From contig JAVIAB010000160.1 in the NCBI GenBank assembly GCA_032433765.1, positions 35,435,702 to 35,499,701 on the forward strand: a stretch of 64,000 bases of DNA. Direction: 5' to 3'. Under the pieces are notes generated by a model. It was not told the DNA's origin and ran no database searches. It saw nothing but the letters and a program-made list of their open reading frames with translations. This stretch comes from Megaustenia siamemsis. Its lineage: Eukaryota; Mollusca; Gastropoda; Stylommatophora; Ariophantidae. The position numbers and the translations under genes were made by a program. Position 1 is the first letter of the stretch; each line of letters begins with the position of its first letter. Below are positions 11,702-22,762 of this stretch, one piece after another.

Positions 11702-12016
11702 ACTAGTAATACAGTTATTGAGTTATTTGCGGGTCATCATCATTGCACACCGAACATGTCCATAGGTGCTCAGATCCCCTCCTCAGCAGTGTCCAGCGAC
11801 TGACGACTCCAGTTCTATGTTGGTTGATAAGTCTTCTTACACGGCCTTTAAGTTACTAGTAATACAGTTATTGAGTTATTTGTGGGTCATCATCATTGCA
11901 CTCCGAACCTGTCCATAGGTGCTCAGATCCCCTCCTCAGCAGTGTCCAGCGACTGACGACTCCAGTTCTATGTTGGTTGATAAGTCTTCTTACACGGCCA
12001 CTAAGTTACTAGTAAT
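11702..12016 (-). mobile_element. Nested LINE 3'-end insertion, duplicated in tandem
   Basis: Two copies of a unit of about 155 bp. Each carries the 3' end of the RNase H LINE (block containing CCTCCTCAGCAGTGTCCAGC, tail GTCATCATCATTGC) and is bounded by ACTAGTAATACAGT, the target sequence of the surrounding L2 element (compare 18645). Confidence 0.8.
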
Positions 12017-12375
12017 ACAGTATCATCAGCCTATCTTAGAACTATTCTAGTATATTAATATTTGTGTTCAGTGTTACAAATTTGAATCACTTCAACAAAA
12101 TATCAGTCTCAAGAATGAGCGGAATGTAATTTCCTCAAGACATCTTCATTCAACACGATGCAACATATGGAAGATTATAACTAAAATACTACTTTCAAAT
12201 GAAACAAGCAGCAAACCCGTGTAATATGGTACAGCTAGAAGGAGCAAGAACAATAAATAGAAAGAGGAAATGCATCGACATACTGGTCAGCACTATATAA
12301 CCAGACATTGATTAAATCGCGTAGTCACTGGCATACAGATATTAATTATTATGTTCAATATAACTAGACTTCTAA

Positions 12376-12860
12376 TTGATCTGGTTAGAGTCGCAAGCCT
12401 ACACTGACGCCTGCATACTAAGTGATTCGATGAGCATGATAAGAAACGTGGAGGCGGGCTCTGCACACAGGCAATGGGTAGAGTCATTGCAGAAGTCAAA
12501 AATATGTAGGGTCACCCTTGTCTACGTCCCTGGACTTGTGGAAGTACGGAGAAATGAAAGAGCGGACAGGTTGGCTAGCTGAGCTGTCGTTGAAACCGGT
12601 CAACCAATGGATCGGGCGGACATCATCAATCCAATCCAGGATGTGGGAAGGGCACAGGACACTTTGACAACCATGAGTCCACTTCACTCCTTCGGATGAT
12701 AGAGGTGGGAATTAAGATGGGCACAGCCAGAAACGAGAAAATTAGTGGGCGTATCAACCAACACAGAACTGGAGTCGTCAGTCGCCGAACATTGCGGGAC
12801 GTGCTGAGGAGGGGATCTGAGCACATATGGACATGTTCGGAATGCAATGATGATGACCCG
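12376..12860 (+). mobile_element. LINE fragment with RNase H domain
   Basis: Reads YTDACILSDSMSMIR, then VTLVYVPGLVEVRRNERADR, the YVPGH..v..NE.AD signature of RNase H. After frameshifts come RRTLRDVLRRGSEHIWTCSE and an AATGATGATGACCC tail. This is the 3' part of a LINE encoding RNase H. The catalytic Asp and the NExAD block are visible; the usual PGH is PGL. Confidence 0.82.
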
Positions 12861-12883
12861 CTAATAACTCAATCTCTTGCTTA

Positions 12884-12945
12884 TGGATTTTAATTCGTTT
12901 GCAGTGATACCGAGGCCTTCCATAACCACAACCATCTCTTGCCAA
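12884..12945 (-). mobile_element. Repeat family X, short fragment
   Basis: Carries the terminal block TTTGCAGTGATACCGAGGCC shared with copies at 23698, 33010, 50985 and 56078. Confidence 0.6.
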
Positions 12946-13026
12946 CTATGATAGAACATAGGTGGACTCTATAGCGGTGTTGCCTTTGGGAACGAAGTGA
13001 ATTTATATTCATTTGCTTAATTTATA

Positions 13027-13367
13027 TAGGGTGTTTATAAAGTCTCACTACACTTGGTATCTAGGTCAATTTGAAAAAATGTTTATGACGTCATCACAAT
13101 ATGTGCTCAATGGTAAGTTCACTTGTTGCGACAGTTTTCTTAATGACTTGTCTGGACTTTTAAGGATTCTGTCTTGGATATCTAAACATATTTCATCATT
13201 CACAGCAGGCCTACCAGATCGTGGAGCATCTTCCACATTTCCAGTAGCAATAAACTTATTCAACAAATTTCATTGACAGTGGGAGCACATATTGTGATGA
13301 CGTCATAAACATTTTTTTTTCAAATTGACCTAGATACCAAGTGTAGTGAGACTTTATAAACACCCTG
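13027..13367 (-). mobile_element. Deleted mariner/Tc1-type DNA transposon
   Basis: About 85-bp terminal inverted repeats (outermost YAGGGTGTTTATAAAGTCTC) enclose about 170 bp and are flanked by TA on both sides, the target duplication of the IS630-Tc1-mariner group. The minus strand of the interior reads LNKFIATGNVEDAPRSGRP then VNDEICLDI, the helix-turn-helix region of mariner-like transposases. The DDE/D catalytic domain is missing, so it is non-autonomous. Confidence 0.88.
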
Positions 13368-13589
13368 TATTAGTGGTCTCAACTTAATGACGTGCAAAAG
13401 GACTTGTACATGCGTTTATTTATTGGAGAATCTGCTACGTTAAAACAAATCAAGCATATAAATCTATAATTTGGGGAATAAACTATAGTCAAATAAAAGG
13501 GAACGGGTAGGGGTGAATGAATGCAACTTTTTGGGGTAAATGATTTGAACTTTGAACTAGGTAAAATTAAATTATAAAAATGATAATTA

Positions 13590-13745
13590 TCATAATCATC
13601 AAGTACCATGCCCGCTGGCATAGATGTTCATGTATCTCCACAGCTTTCTGTTTCTACAAACTTTGATCATTTCTGATGTTGACCTTCTACCATCTATTCT
13701 TCTAAAAATGTTGATGGTTTACCTCTGTTTTCATCTATCTCTTCT
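13590..13745 (-). mobile_element. LINE family L1 3'-end fragment, degenerate
   Basis: ATCATCAAGTACCATGCCCG and GATGTTGACCTTCTACCATC correspond to the 3' end of L1 copies in minus orientation. Confidence 0.6.
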
Positions 13746-14185
13746 TACCACAATTATAAATAAGCAACAACTGGTAGATAAGCTATCCGCAACGCTAGCA
13801 GTTAATGTGTAGAAAATAAGGAATGCTAGAACAGGGCTACAACACATATTCATATATTTACACTTATATTTTATTTAAGTAAGAAAATACATTCATTTAA
13901 ATATTAGGCCATGTGACTAGCAAAGTTAAGTAAAGACATCGAAAACAGAAATATTTTACTGGGACTCCACCTTAAAAAATTAAGCAAACTATAGATATTT
14001 AAATATTTTAAGTCTATGTTAAATCAGCAAAAATTAGGAATTAAAATAAATGTTGACTTGCAAGTTAAAACAATGAAAACTGAAATATTTGGATATTTGG
14101 AAATATGTTAAAGTATTGAACAATATTAATAAGTACTATCTGGAATTAGGCAACATTAAAAGATTGGAAGTGAAAAAGATAAAAA
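13746..14185. other. Unassigned AT-rich
   Basis: Very AT-rich, no feature recognised. Confidence 0.35.
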
Positions 14186-14331
14186 GGAAGGTCAAAATAT
14201 CTTTGGAGAAGACAGATGGAAGCAGAGATGAAGATGATGGGGAAGCCACGGAATGATCTCAAAAAATTGGCAAGAAACAGAAAGGCTTGGAAAGTGTTTG
14301 TTGAAGATCTATGCTCCACCGGGAGTTGAAA
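14186..14331 (+). mobile_element. LINE 3' end preceding an (AGT)n tail
   Basis: Frameshifted reading includes NDLKKLARNRKAWKVFVEDL then CSTGS and a stop, a typical LINE ORF2 terminus, directly followed by the trinucleotide run. Confidence 0.68.
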
Positions 14332-14350
14332 GGTAGTAGTAGTAGTAGTT

Positions 14351-14386
<36 letters not shown>

Positions 14387-14395
14387 GTAGTAGTA

Positions 14396-14483
<88 letters not shown>

Positions 14484-14502
14484 AAGTAGTAGTAGCAGAA
14501 GA
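14332..14502. repeat. (AGT)n microsatellite
   Basis: About 170 bp of AGT units with a few AGA and GTT interruptions; likely the expanded 3' tail of the adjoining LINE. It lies about 125 bp from the receptor M4 exon. Confidence 0.97.
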
Positions 14503-14625
14503 ACATAATGGAAATATGTTTCAGAATAAGTGAAATTAGGTAAATTAAAAACGAAGAGAAAATTATTAAGTATTTTTATTTAAAAAAAAAAAAAAAGATA
14601 TTCACTGTATGACGTGTTATCTCAC

Positions 14626-14774
14626 CTGACTGACAAACATAAGGTGCACACTCCTCCAGGTGCTGCCCTCGGGGCACTGGCGTATGTAGGGCACCAAGAA
14701 CTTGAATATGACGTGCTCTAGCAGAAGTACCAAGACACCCACACCAAAACCAACACACAGCATAACAAACAGAC
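14626..14774 (-). CDS. NMDA-type glutamate receptor exon (M4 helix and proximal tail)
   Basis: Third receptor exon. Acceptor: ACCCCAG before 14774. Donor: CAG|gtgaga after 14626. The 149 bp are two bases completing a Gly codon, then 49 codons, ending in phase 0. The protein is a strongly hydrophobic helix LFVMLCVGFGVGVLVLLL, then EHVIFKFLVPYIRQ, then STWRSVHLMFVSQ. In NMDA-type subunits M4 is followed at once by a conserved Glu-His and a basic cytosolic stretch; the segment leading to SQ corresponds to the conserved start of the tail before a RLYRA/RLHRA-type block. That block would be in the next exon to the left, which I could not locate. A SINE lies 94 bp upstream and a LINE end with an (AGT)n tail about 125 bp downstream, so the exon survives in dense repeats. 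Confidence 0.88.
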
Positions 14775-14868
14775 CTGGGGTGGTTGTCAGATGAAAACAT
14801 TTGTTGTAATAATTCATAAATATGAAACTTATACATGCGTTATATTACAAAATTAATGACTTATAATG

Positions 14869-15194
14869 GTGAAGGTAAAGTATGAGACTTGAACCGGCGT
14901 CTTAGCACGCGAGTTTCCACACATATGTGCTCGACCGCCTATCCAGAAATGTTCGGAGATTTCTGGGTAGTGTCGCTTCAAGCATCGAAACTCACGATGC
15001 GAGACGACATTCCTCACCTTCCCAGGGTAATACCCTGGTACCCATTTCTGCCAACGGCTGGGTCGACCTTGTGGGGTATTTTTTTTACAACCACGAGTAC
15101 AATTCACACTGCTCCCAGCGAGAATACAACACAGGTTGTCCGAACCTCGGTAGTCCAGTCGGGTGGTTTTCCCATCTAGGCTACCGAGGCCCTC
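14869..15194 (-). mobile_element. SINE family 2 copy with target duplication
   Basis: Full-length copy in minus orientation. Flanked by ATAATGGTGA on both sides (near 14861 and 15197), consistent with target-primed insertion. Confidence 0.9.
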
Positions 15195-15499
15195 AAATAA
15201 TGGTGATTACCTGAAGGATATCAAAAGAAGACTATATTGCAATATCCAAATAAAAATTAAATGCCATGAGAAACATATGTCACAATACCAACAAGAAGGT
15301 AACATTAAAACAACTGAGGGCATGCACTTTTTTTTTTGCGACAGCAACATAATGTTGTGAATCATAGACAATCTCGCAAACATAAATGAAAAAAGAAATT
15401 GATCATTCGAAACAAAGTGCAAAAAAAAAAAAAATCAAGGAAACCTTAGATAATGAAACAAGAGCAATGAAATAATATATAAAGACCTAAACATTAAAA

Positions 15500-15765
15500 G
15501 GAACTGGCTTGTATACAGCATCTTATAGAGGAAATTAACATTCTACGGCTATGTTAAAAAAAAACAACAAAGTGAGCTGGAAAGAACAGTAAAGTAAAGT
15601 ATGGTTCCAAGAAGACGAGAGAGTGGTAGACAAAGAAGTTAGTTTCAAGACATCAGAGAGACTTTGAAGTTGAACTTTGGTGATGCAGCTAGAGACATAG
15701 ATTATTGAGACGGGCCATGATGAGTCATTGTAAAAAGAACACGCATCCCGAAGCTGGTTACAAAT
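15500..15765 (+). mobile_element. LINE C-terminal fragment
   Basis: Reads MVPRRRESGRQRS and FQDIRETLKLNFGDAARDID with a stop between, the DIKETLxLxxGDAAR block of LINE ORF2 ends. Confidence 0.7.
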
Positions 15766-15874
15766 ATTGGATTTCTAAGAACCCGCATCATTTGCCTTTA
15801 GAATATGGTAGGTGCAGGATGTGGCAGATGCGCAGGGTAAAGAAAGCTTGAGTATAGCTGTCATAGGACACGAA

Positions 15875-16199
15875 CAAGCAATAATAGATCTCAATGATTA
15901 CATTATGTTAAGCTATAATAGATCTCAATGATTACCTTATGTTAAGCTATAATAGATCTTAATGATTACCTTATGTTAAGCTATAATAGATCTCAATGAT
16001 TACCTTATGTTAAGCGATAATAGATCTCAATGATTACATTATCTTAAGCTATAATAGATCTCAATGATTACATTATGTTAAGCGATAATAGATCTCAATG
16101 ATTACATTATGTTAAGCGATAATAGATCTCAATGATTACCTTATGTTAAGCGATAATAGATCTCAATGATTACATTATGTTAAGCTATAATAGATCTCA
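15875..16199. repeat. 34-bp minisatellite, about 9.5 units
   Basis: Unit starts ATAATAGATCTCAATGATTA. Variants differ at CATT/CCTT and GCT/GCG. It abuts the LINE at 16200. Confidence 0.95.
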
Positions 16200-17091
16200 C
16201 CAGATTTGTTTAATATTTATAGTGAGATTATTTTAAGATCCACAAGAGGCATGCCTGGAATAACAATTGGAGGTAATAATATAAATAATCTAAGGTATGC
16301 TGATGATACAGTCTTAATCGCTAAGAGTGAAAATGAGTTACAAGAAGTGTTGGACATTATAGTGAAAGAAAGCAAAATAAAGGACTCAGCCTTAATAGCA
16401 AAAAGACAGAGGTAATGGTAACAACAAAGAAAAATGCATAACCTCAGTGCAAAATAAAGACAAGTGTAACAATATTAAAACAGGTAAATGAATTTAAATA
16501 TTTGGGAATTTTGTTAACCTCAGACTGAAGATGTACAAAAGAGGTGAGATGTAGAATGGCTCAGGCAAAAGCAGCTTTCCAAAAAATGAGGAAAATACTA
16601 TGCAATCCATTTTTGACAATAGAAACAAGAAAAAGAGTTCTTAAATGTTTTGTAGAGCCAGTCTTAACATATGGCTGTGAATCATGGACAATAGGACAAT
16701 AAACAAGAAAATCACTGGAAGCTGTAGAAATGTGATTTTACAGAAGAATGTTGAGAATACCATGGACAGCTAAGAAGAGTAATGAAAACGTTTTGAAAGA
16801 GGCCAAAGCAAAGTCAGAGCTAATTCCAATGTTAGGAGAAAACAATCATCATTTTTTGGCCATGTAATGAGAAAAGAAGAACAGCTGGAATATATTGTGA
16901 TAACTGGGAGAGCTGAGGGACGAAGAGATAGAGGGAAGCAAAGATAATAGTTACCAGACAGTATAAGAGAATGGCTTGGCAGAAGGTCAACAATAGGAAT
17001 TATAAAAATAACTGTCGAGATCGAAAAGTTGTGGAGAGACATGACCACCTTCGCCAGCAGGCATGGTACTTGATGATGATGATAATGATAG

Positions 17092-17136
<45 letters not shown>

Positions 17137-17137
17137 C
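16200..17137 (+). mobile_element. LINE family L1 fragment with intact YADD and long (GAT)n tail
   Basis: Begins at PDLFNIYSEIILRSTRG, with the palm box RYADDTVLIAKSENELQ intact. It continues through frameshifts and stops to the FYRRMLR-type block and ends in a (GAT)n tail at about 17069-17137. Not coding-competent. Confidence 0.9.
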
Positions 17138-17339
17138 ATGAGCAAATATAGAAAAAGATGCAAGAGGTTTAAGAGAACGGTTTTGTTAGAAGACTAGACA
17201 ACAATTTATAAATATTTGGGGTGAAAGAAGTCGTGGAGAGACAGAATGCGCCAGAAGGCTACTATATACATAGGTAGCATGACAGTCAGGTGGATGAAGA
17301 AAGACTCACTTTAAAGGGGAAACAGGTAGGTGGACAGTC

Positions 17340-17422
17340 AGATAGAGAGATACAGACGGGCGGGCGGACGGACGGACAGACAGAAAGACAGACAGACAGA
17401 CAGATAGGTAGGTAGGTAGATA
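17340..17422. repeat. (GACG/GACA/GATA)n simple repeat
   Basis: Tetranucleotide run with gradual change from GACG to GACA to GGTA. Confidence 0.92.
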
Positions 17423-17880
17423 AAACAAATGAGTAGTGACTACAGCATTGCATACATCCTATCAACAAGCTAACATCTAATGAGCTTCTCTGCTCCGAAA
17501 AAAATAACGAACTCTACCATCTTGTCAAATGCACACAACAGAACTTTCGCATGTCTTTCTGAGATTCATTCAGGCAGCCCAAATCACCACAGCACCCCCA
17601 TTGCAATTCTACGGTCTTAAATGACGTTAAATTATCTCCCTTAGAGATCCACTGAGTTAGATCTTTTTTTTTCCTTGAACAAGGCGGAAAGTTTTGTTAC
17701 TCCCACTTGTCAGCCAAAAGAACCAATCAGAACATCTTTATTTATAGTCTCAATAACATTTAACCGACTGTTTCTTCCCGTCCACCCATAGTTTTAATGT
17801 TGTGGTTTCTATCTGTTGTTTTTTAATTTTTATAACTCATAAAACGTAAAAGGTTCTATTTGTAATTTTACATTATCATC
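17423..17880. other. Unassigned
   Basis: No gene or repeat recognised. Confidence 0.35.
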
Positions 17881-18847
17881 ATTCAGTGTCGTCTCCGCAT
17901 CGAAATTTGGCTACAAGTGAGCGTCATTCCGCTCTGTTTCTTGCTTTGAGAGTGCAGGTTGTCATAGGTTGACTTGTCCATCTTTTGATATTGCTCGTCC
18001 ATGTTAGTCTTGGTCTGCCACTGCCTCTTTTACCTTGTATCTTCCCTTCCAATATTACTTTCAGTAGGCTGCTGTGTCTTTTAACATACCACAAAAATTT
18101 CATTTGTCTTGTTCGAATTGTGTTTAGCAGTTCTATTTTCATTTGTAATTGTTTTCGTATATCATTTGTTTTCTTTTTTTTTCCCTCATCCAATTCTTCC
18201 TTTTCTTCTATAAATCCACATTTCAAAGGCTTTAATTTTTTGTTTTATTTTATTATCTAATGTCCATGTGAGTGTACCATACAAAAATGTTGAAAAGATA
18301 TAACATTTTGCTATTCTTAGTTTTAGCCCTGGTGTTATTTGATTTGAAGTTAGTATATTTTTCATGGCATTAAATTGTTTTTTTTTTTTTTTTACTATTC
18401 CTATTCTTTTGTTTATTTCAGTTGTACATTTTCCATCACTGGTTATGTCCAAGATAGTTGTAGTTCTGAAATGTCTCCATGACTATTCCTTCTACCTTGA
18501 TATTCACCTGTAGATTTTAAGTATTATCTTTGTATATGATCATTGTTTTAGTCTTTTTGATATTCATATCTAGTCCTTATTTGTGTATGTCATGTTTATT
18601 TCATTAAGTAATTGTAGTAGATCTTTAGGATTTTCTGCTAGTAGTACAGTATCATCAACATATTTTAGGTTATTGATTATCTTTCCATTAATGTTTAGGC
18701 CAGGCATCTCAGTGATGTTTTGAAAGATTTACTCAGTGTGTAGAATGAACAAGCTTGGTGATTGTATGCATTCTTGTTTTACTTCCTTTTTTATATGAAT
18801 AGGTGTAGTTTTCTCTTGGTTATGATTTATTATTGTTTGTTGTTATC

Positions 18848-18999
18848 CGGTTCACCCAGCCTTAAATGGGTACTGGATTTTTTCTGGGAAAGTAAAGCGC
18901 ACGGGCATAATACAGACCACATTACCCCAAAAAATCATGTGCCGAAGGTCTATAAAAATTATAGTCACTAGCACCATATTCCCTATACGCCGCTTTACT
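18848..18999 (+). mobile_element. SINE family 1, 5'-truncated copy
   Basis: Starts at the GGTTCACCCAGCCTTAAATG block and runs to the CCCTATACGCC block; the tRNA head is missing. Confidence 0.85.
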
Positions 19000-19791
19000 T
19001 ATATGTCGTTGCATATGTTTGTGATCACTTCAATACCACAAAGTTCTAGTGCCTTTATCATCTTTATCTATATGGTGTCAGCTCTTGCAGCTTTTCCCTT
19101 TTTCATTGTTTGCACAGCTTTTTCCACTTTTGTTTTATGTTTTGGTAGCCTCGCGTACATTTTATAATTTATTTATTTTCTCTTTCATCGTAAAATAATT
19201 GTGTTATATGTTCCTGCCATCTATTGTTTATTTCTTTGTTTTCTGTTATAATTTCTCCATTTCTGTTTGCACTACATCCGCTTTCTGTGGCTTTTTTATT
19301 TTTACTAGTCATTCTCTTTAATTCTGTGTTTATCTCTCTTAAATCTTGTTTATTTTTCAAAGTTCCGATTTCTAGAAATCTTTGATTTGGCCAGTTTTCT
19401 TTTGCTTCTTTGCACATTTTGCGCATTTCATTATCTATTTTGTTGTAATGGGTAGTGTTCTTAGCATGTCTTCTTTATTCCATTTCTTTCCGAGATGGCG
19501 TCAATTATCAATTTTTACTCTTTTCCTTTCTGGGTAAGATGTCGAAAGTTTCTTGTATACTTTTCTGTATGCATTGCCATTTGGTTGTAACATTTTCATC
19601 TGGATTTTCACTTCTGTTCCGCTCAATCGCTTCTTCTAGCAGCTTCTGGTATGTGTTCTTTACCCGTATTATATAACCATCTTTAACAGCTTTTTTATTT
19701 AAAGCTGTTATGTCTAGTGGTATTGTTGATGAATTAATCTTTAGTTTGTTTCTCTTTAGTTTGATTTTCATTTTAATCATTACAGGATTGT

Positions 19792-20043
19792 AAGTAAAAA
19801 GTAAAGAGCCCCGTCACGCCATATGGCGTATAGGAAATATGGTGTTAGTGACCATAAGTTTTACAGACCTTCGGCACATGATTTTTGGGGTAATGTGATC
19901 GGTATAACGCCCGTGCCGCTTTACTTTCCCAGAAAAAAATCAGGTACGTATTAAAGGCTGGATGAACCGGTCGGTTAGGATCGAACCCTACCGCTTGTCC
20001 TTTGTAGTCCAGTTCACTAACCACTGAGCTTAAGCGGCTCCCC
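19792..20043 (-). mobile_element. SINE family 1, full copy with target duplication
   Basis: The minus strand has a tRNA-like head with box A near GCTCAGTGGTTAG and box B GGTTCGATCC, a body with TACCTGATTTTTTTCTGGG, and a GGCGTGACGGGGCTCTTTAC end. Flanked by ATTACAGGATTGT at 19779-19791 and 20044-20056. Inserted in the L2 element. Confidence 0.94.
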
Positions 20044-20117
20044 ATTACAGGATTGTGATCAGAGTTAATATGTGCTCCTGGATAGGTTTTGGATTTCTTG
20101 ACGCCGTTATGAGCCTA

Positions 20118-20205
20118 TAACAACCTGCACCATCAAAGCAAGAGACAGAGCGGGATGGCGCTCCATGGTAGCCAACCTTCGGTGCGGAGACGGTACTTGA
20201 TGAAT
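20118..20205 (+). mobile_element. LINE family L2 3' end, short nested fragment
   Basis: Block GGTAGCCAACCTTCGGTGCG and a TTGATGAATGA tail in plus orientation inside the minus-strand L2 copy. Confidence 0.7.
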
Positions 20206-20534
20206 GAAAGGACGCTGTTACAGAACCTATCTTTTATTAGTATGTAGTCTACTTGATTCCTCTTATCTCATCTCCGGGGCTTTGTGTAAAGTTTCCTTTC
20301 CTCTTGCTCAAAGTAGGTTTTGCATATATACAAGCTTATTTACTTTACAAAATTGTATTAATCTTTCTCCTCTTTCATTTCTTTTTCCTAAACTATGATT
20401 TCCTATAATGGTCTTATATGTGCCTTTTCCTACTTTAGCATTCATATCACCCATTACAATGAAGACGGCCAAAGATTTCACTTGCTTCATACCTTTACTT
20501 ATATCTAACTAATTTATAACTATATATAGAAATA

Positions 20535-21110
20535 TGTTCCCAATCAATGAATAGTGACAATTCACAAACAGCAGAGATAGACTCAAGATGCATCAAAGCT
20601 TGTCAAATCATTGGACAGCTATCACCACTATTGTCCAACAAGGAAATAACACTAGAGGCAAAACGAGCACTATACAATACAATCTTCATCCCAGCGTTGT
20701 GCTACCAATGCCAGACCTGGACACTAGATACAAGAACAATAAGAAAAAATAACTCTACCGAGATTAAATGTGTTAGATGACTGATAGGAAACAGTCTGAG
20801 AGACAAGATCACAAATGAAGCAATGAGAAAAAAGCTAAGAACAGCCCCCGCCATAGAATATATAAAGAAACAACAGATAAAATGGTTTGGCAACGTGACA
20901 AGGCAGAGTGATCAAAACACAACACAACGAGGCTTCACTAAGCGTTGCGAGAGCACCAGACCCAAGGATCGACCACGAAAAAGATGGATCGATGGAATAT
21001 TAGAAGCACTAGGAAACATCACAGGAACAGAAGCGAACAGAAGAGCAAAAGAGCGCAAACTATATCTCCCTTCGACGCTGAAACGCAAATGAAGAAGGAA
21101 AGATGAAGAA
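20535..21110 (+). mobile_element. LINE family L3 C-terminal fragment
   Basis: Reads YNTIFIPALCYQCQTWTLDT, then RDKITNEAMRKKL, IEYIKKQQIKWFGNVTRQSD, RPRKRWIDGI and a C-terminal KRK near a stop. The same protein recurs at 28845, 33302, 42030 and 58630. Confidence 0.88.
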
Positions 21111-21985
21111 GAAAAGTATGAACAGCGAATAAAAGATAAATAAAGTGATATGTCTTGATTCATAATAAAAAGAAATCAAGCAAACAACTACTCTAAAATG
21201 TAAAATAATGCGTCAGTCAAGAAGACGTTCTTAACATCAAATCAATATTACTTGCCCGGAATTAAAATTCATGGGCTATTACGTTCAAAAGAGCAAAAAA
21301 TGTAGGTCACGGGGAAGAGTGACACACATCAACTTCTTCCTGGTTCATGGCCGGCAGGAGTCGTTTTGGAAATGAAATCTACAAAGTTTCAAAATTTCGG
21401 CTTGAAAATAAAAATTAAAAAAAGTAAGCAAGTTTGTTTCGCTAAAAAACGATGGTGGATATTTATAATTTTTCGCTTGTTGCAAGGTCGAGATAAACTT
21501 CATGATAATAAAATATGATATGATCTACTTTAATATAGCAATCTCTTCGGTATACAAATAGAAAATGCCCCAATATAAAAAGCTCTTCTGCGATAATAAA
21601 CGGAATCAATGTAAAGCATTTGCTAAGGTTTTGTTTTGTTTCCCATCTGCGGTGAATTCTCTCCCATTACTACACATCACAGAAAGACAGTTTCTAAAAA
21701 AATAGTTTTCTATGGGATAGCAGTGCGGCCTGGCATGATTCTGACCACGTTGCCTGTATATGTTATGTTGGTAGTGGACAAAATAAGGACATTAACATCA
21801 ACATAACGGATACCATTTACCCTATTCTCGTTTTCAAACAATAGTAGTAAAATTTACCTTTAGCGTCTTGACAGACGGTTGGTAGCAAGCAATCATGATA
21901 AGTCAGTAATTTGGTAAAGCATTGGTGTCTCATTCTGGGTGCTGCTTTACTGAACAACTTCTCTCGTTGCTGAATTTGAGTTTTC
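21111..21985. other. Unassigned
   Basis: No gene, SINE or array recognised. Confidence 0.35.
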
Positions 21986-22111
21986 AATAAATTATGCGAG
22001 AACGCTAGACACAAGGGCAGATCTTGCAAAACAGATTGATTTGAGGAATATTAGAAACACTAGGAAAATTAACAACAGAAGTCAGCATAAGAGCAAAACA
22101 CCGCATACGAC
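21986..22111 (+). mobile_element. LINE family L3 fragment, interrupted
   Basis: Matches the TRRKGRPRKRWIGGI-like part of L3 and stops at CACCGCATACGAC, where a SINE with an extra flank begins. Further L3 sequence appears at 22620-22735. Confidence 0.65.
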
Positions 22112-22400
22112 GATTTTCATTTTAATCATTACAGGATTGTAAGTAACAAGTAAAGAGCCCCGTCACGCCATATGGCGTATAGGAAATATGGTGTTAGTGA
22201 CCATAACTTTTACAGACCTTCGGCACTTGATTTTTGGGGTAATGTGGTCGGTATTACGCCCGTGCCGCTTCACTTTCCCAGAAAAAAAATCCGGTACCCA
22301 TTAAAGGCTGGGTGAACCCGGAAGCCGTCGGTTGGGATCGAACCCTATCCCTTGTCCTTTGTAGTCCAGTTCACTAACCACTGAGCTATCGCGGCTCCCC
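22112..22400 (-). mobile_element. SINE family 1 copy carrying 29 bp of another locus
   Basis: 22141-22400 is a SINE1 copy. The adjoining 22112-22140 repeats the left flank of the SINE at 19792 (GATTTTCATTTTAATCATTA then CAGGATTGT), including that copy's target duplication. No matching duplication is seen on the right. Confidence 0.88.
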
Positions 22401-22619
22401 ACTTGACATAGTAGTGGCATCAAAATATTCAAAATGATCAGTGTACTTTATTTGTTCATTTCACCATTAAAGTTTCTAGCTAGGGTATAAGAGACGACAT
22501 ATTAAATGGTAGGCCCATTTCATGAGATCGAACAAAATAATGAACACATCCCACACAGGAGGTATCAACAACATTTATAAAAACAACAGTCCCAGAGAAC
22601 GTCATCGAAAGAAGGAGAT

Positions 22620-22735
22620 AGACGGATGGTTAGAAACTTAAGCAACATGAGTGCTGAAACGGTCATCTAAAGAGCAAAAGATCGCACAACATGTCTCCCG
22701 AACGACGCTGAAAGATAAATGAAGGAGGAAATAAT
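22620..22735 (+). mobile_element. LINE family L3 3' fragment
   Basis: The AGAGCAAAAGATCGCACAAC and CGACGCTGAAAGATAAATGA blocks match the L3 3' end. Confidence 0.65.
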
Positions 22736-22762
22736 AATAAGAAATCATTTAGCTCATTAATT

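Larger units (their letters stand above)
17885..20490 (-). mobile_element. LINE family L2, about 2.6 kb, 5'-truncated in the endonuclease
   Basis: Longest LINE remnant. On the minus strand, from 20490 downward: an APE-type endonuclease piece (GDMNAKVG then NERGERLIQFC), a linker with WQEHITQLF, an RT region and the conserved 3' end near 17900. Stops and frameshifts throughout. Interrupted by two SINE1 copies (18848-18999 and 19792-20043) and a small plus-strand L2 3' end (20118-20205). Structure fits a Jockey/CR1/RTE-type element with a single EN-RT protein; clade not decided. Confidence 0.85.

Noticed and set aside
16200..17137. Active LINE, given an intact YADD box
   Set aside because: Frameshifts and stops follow shortly after the palm; endonuclease missing.
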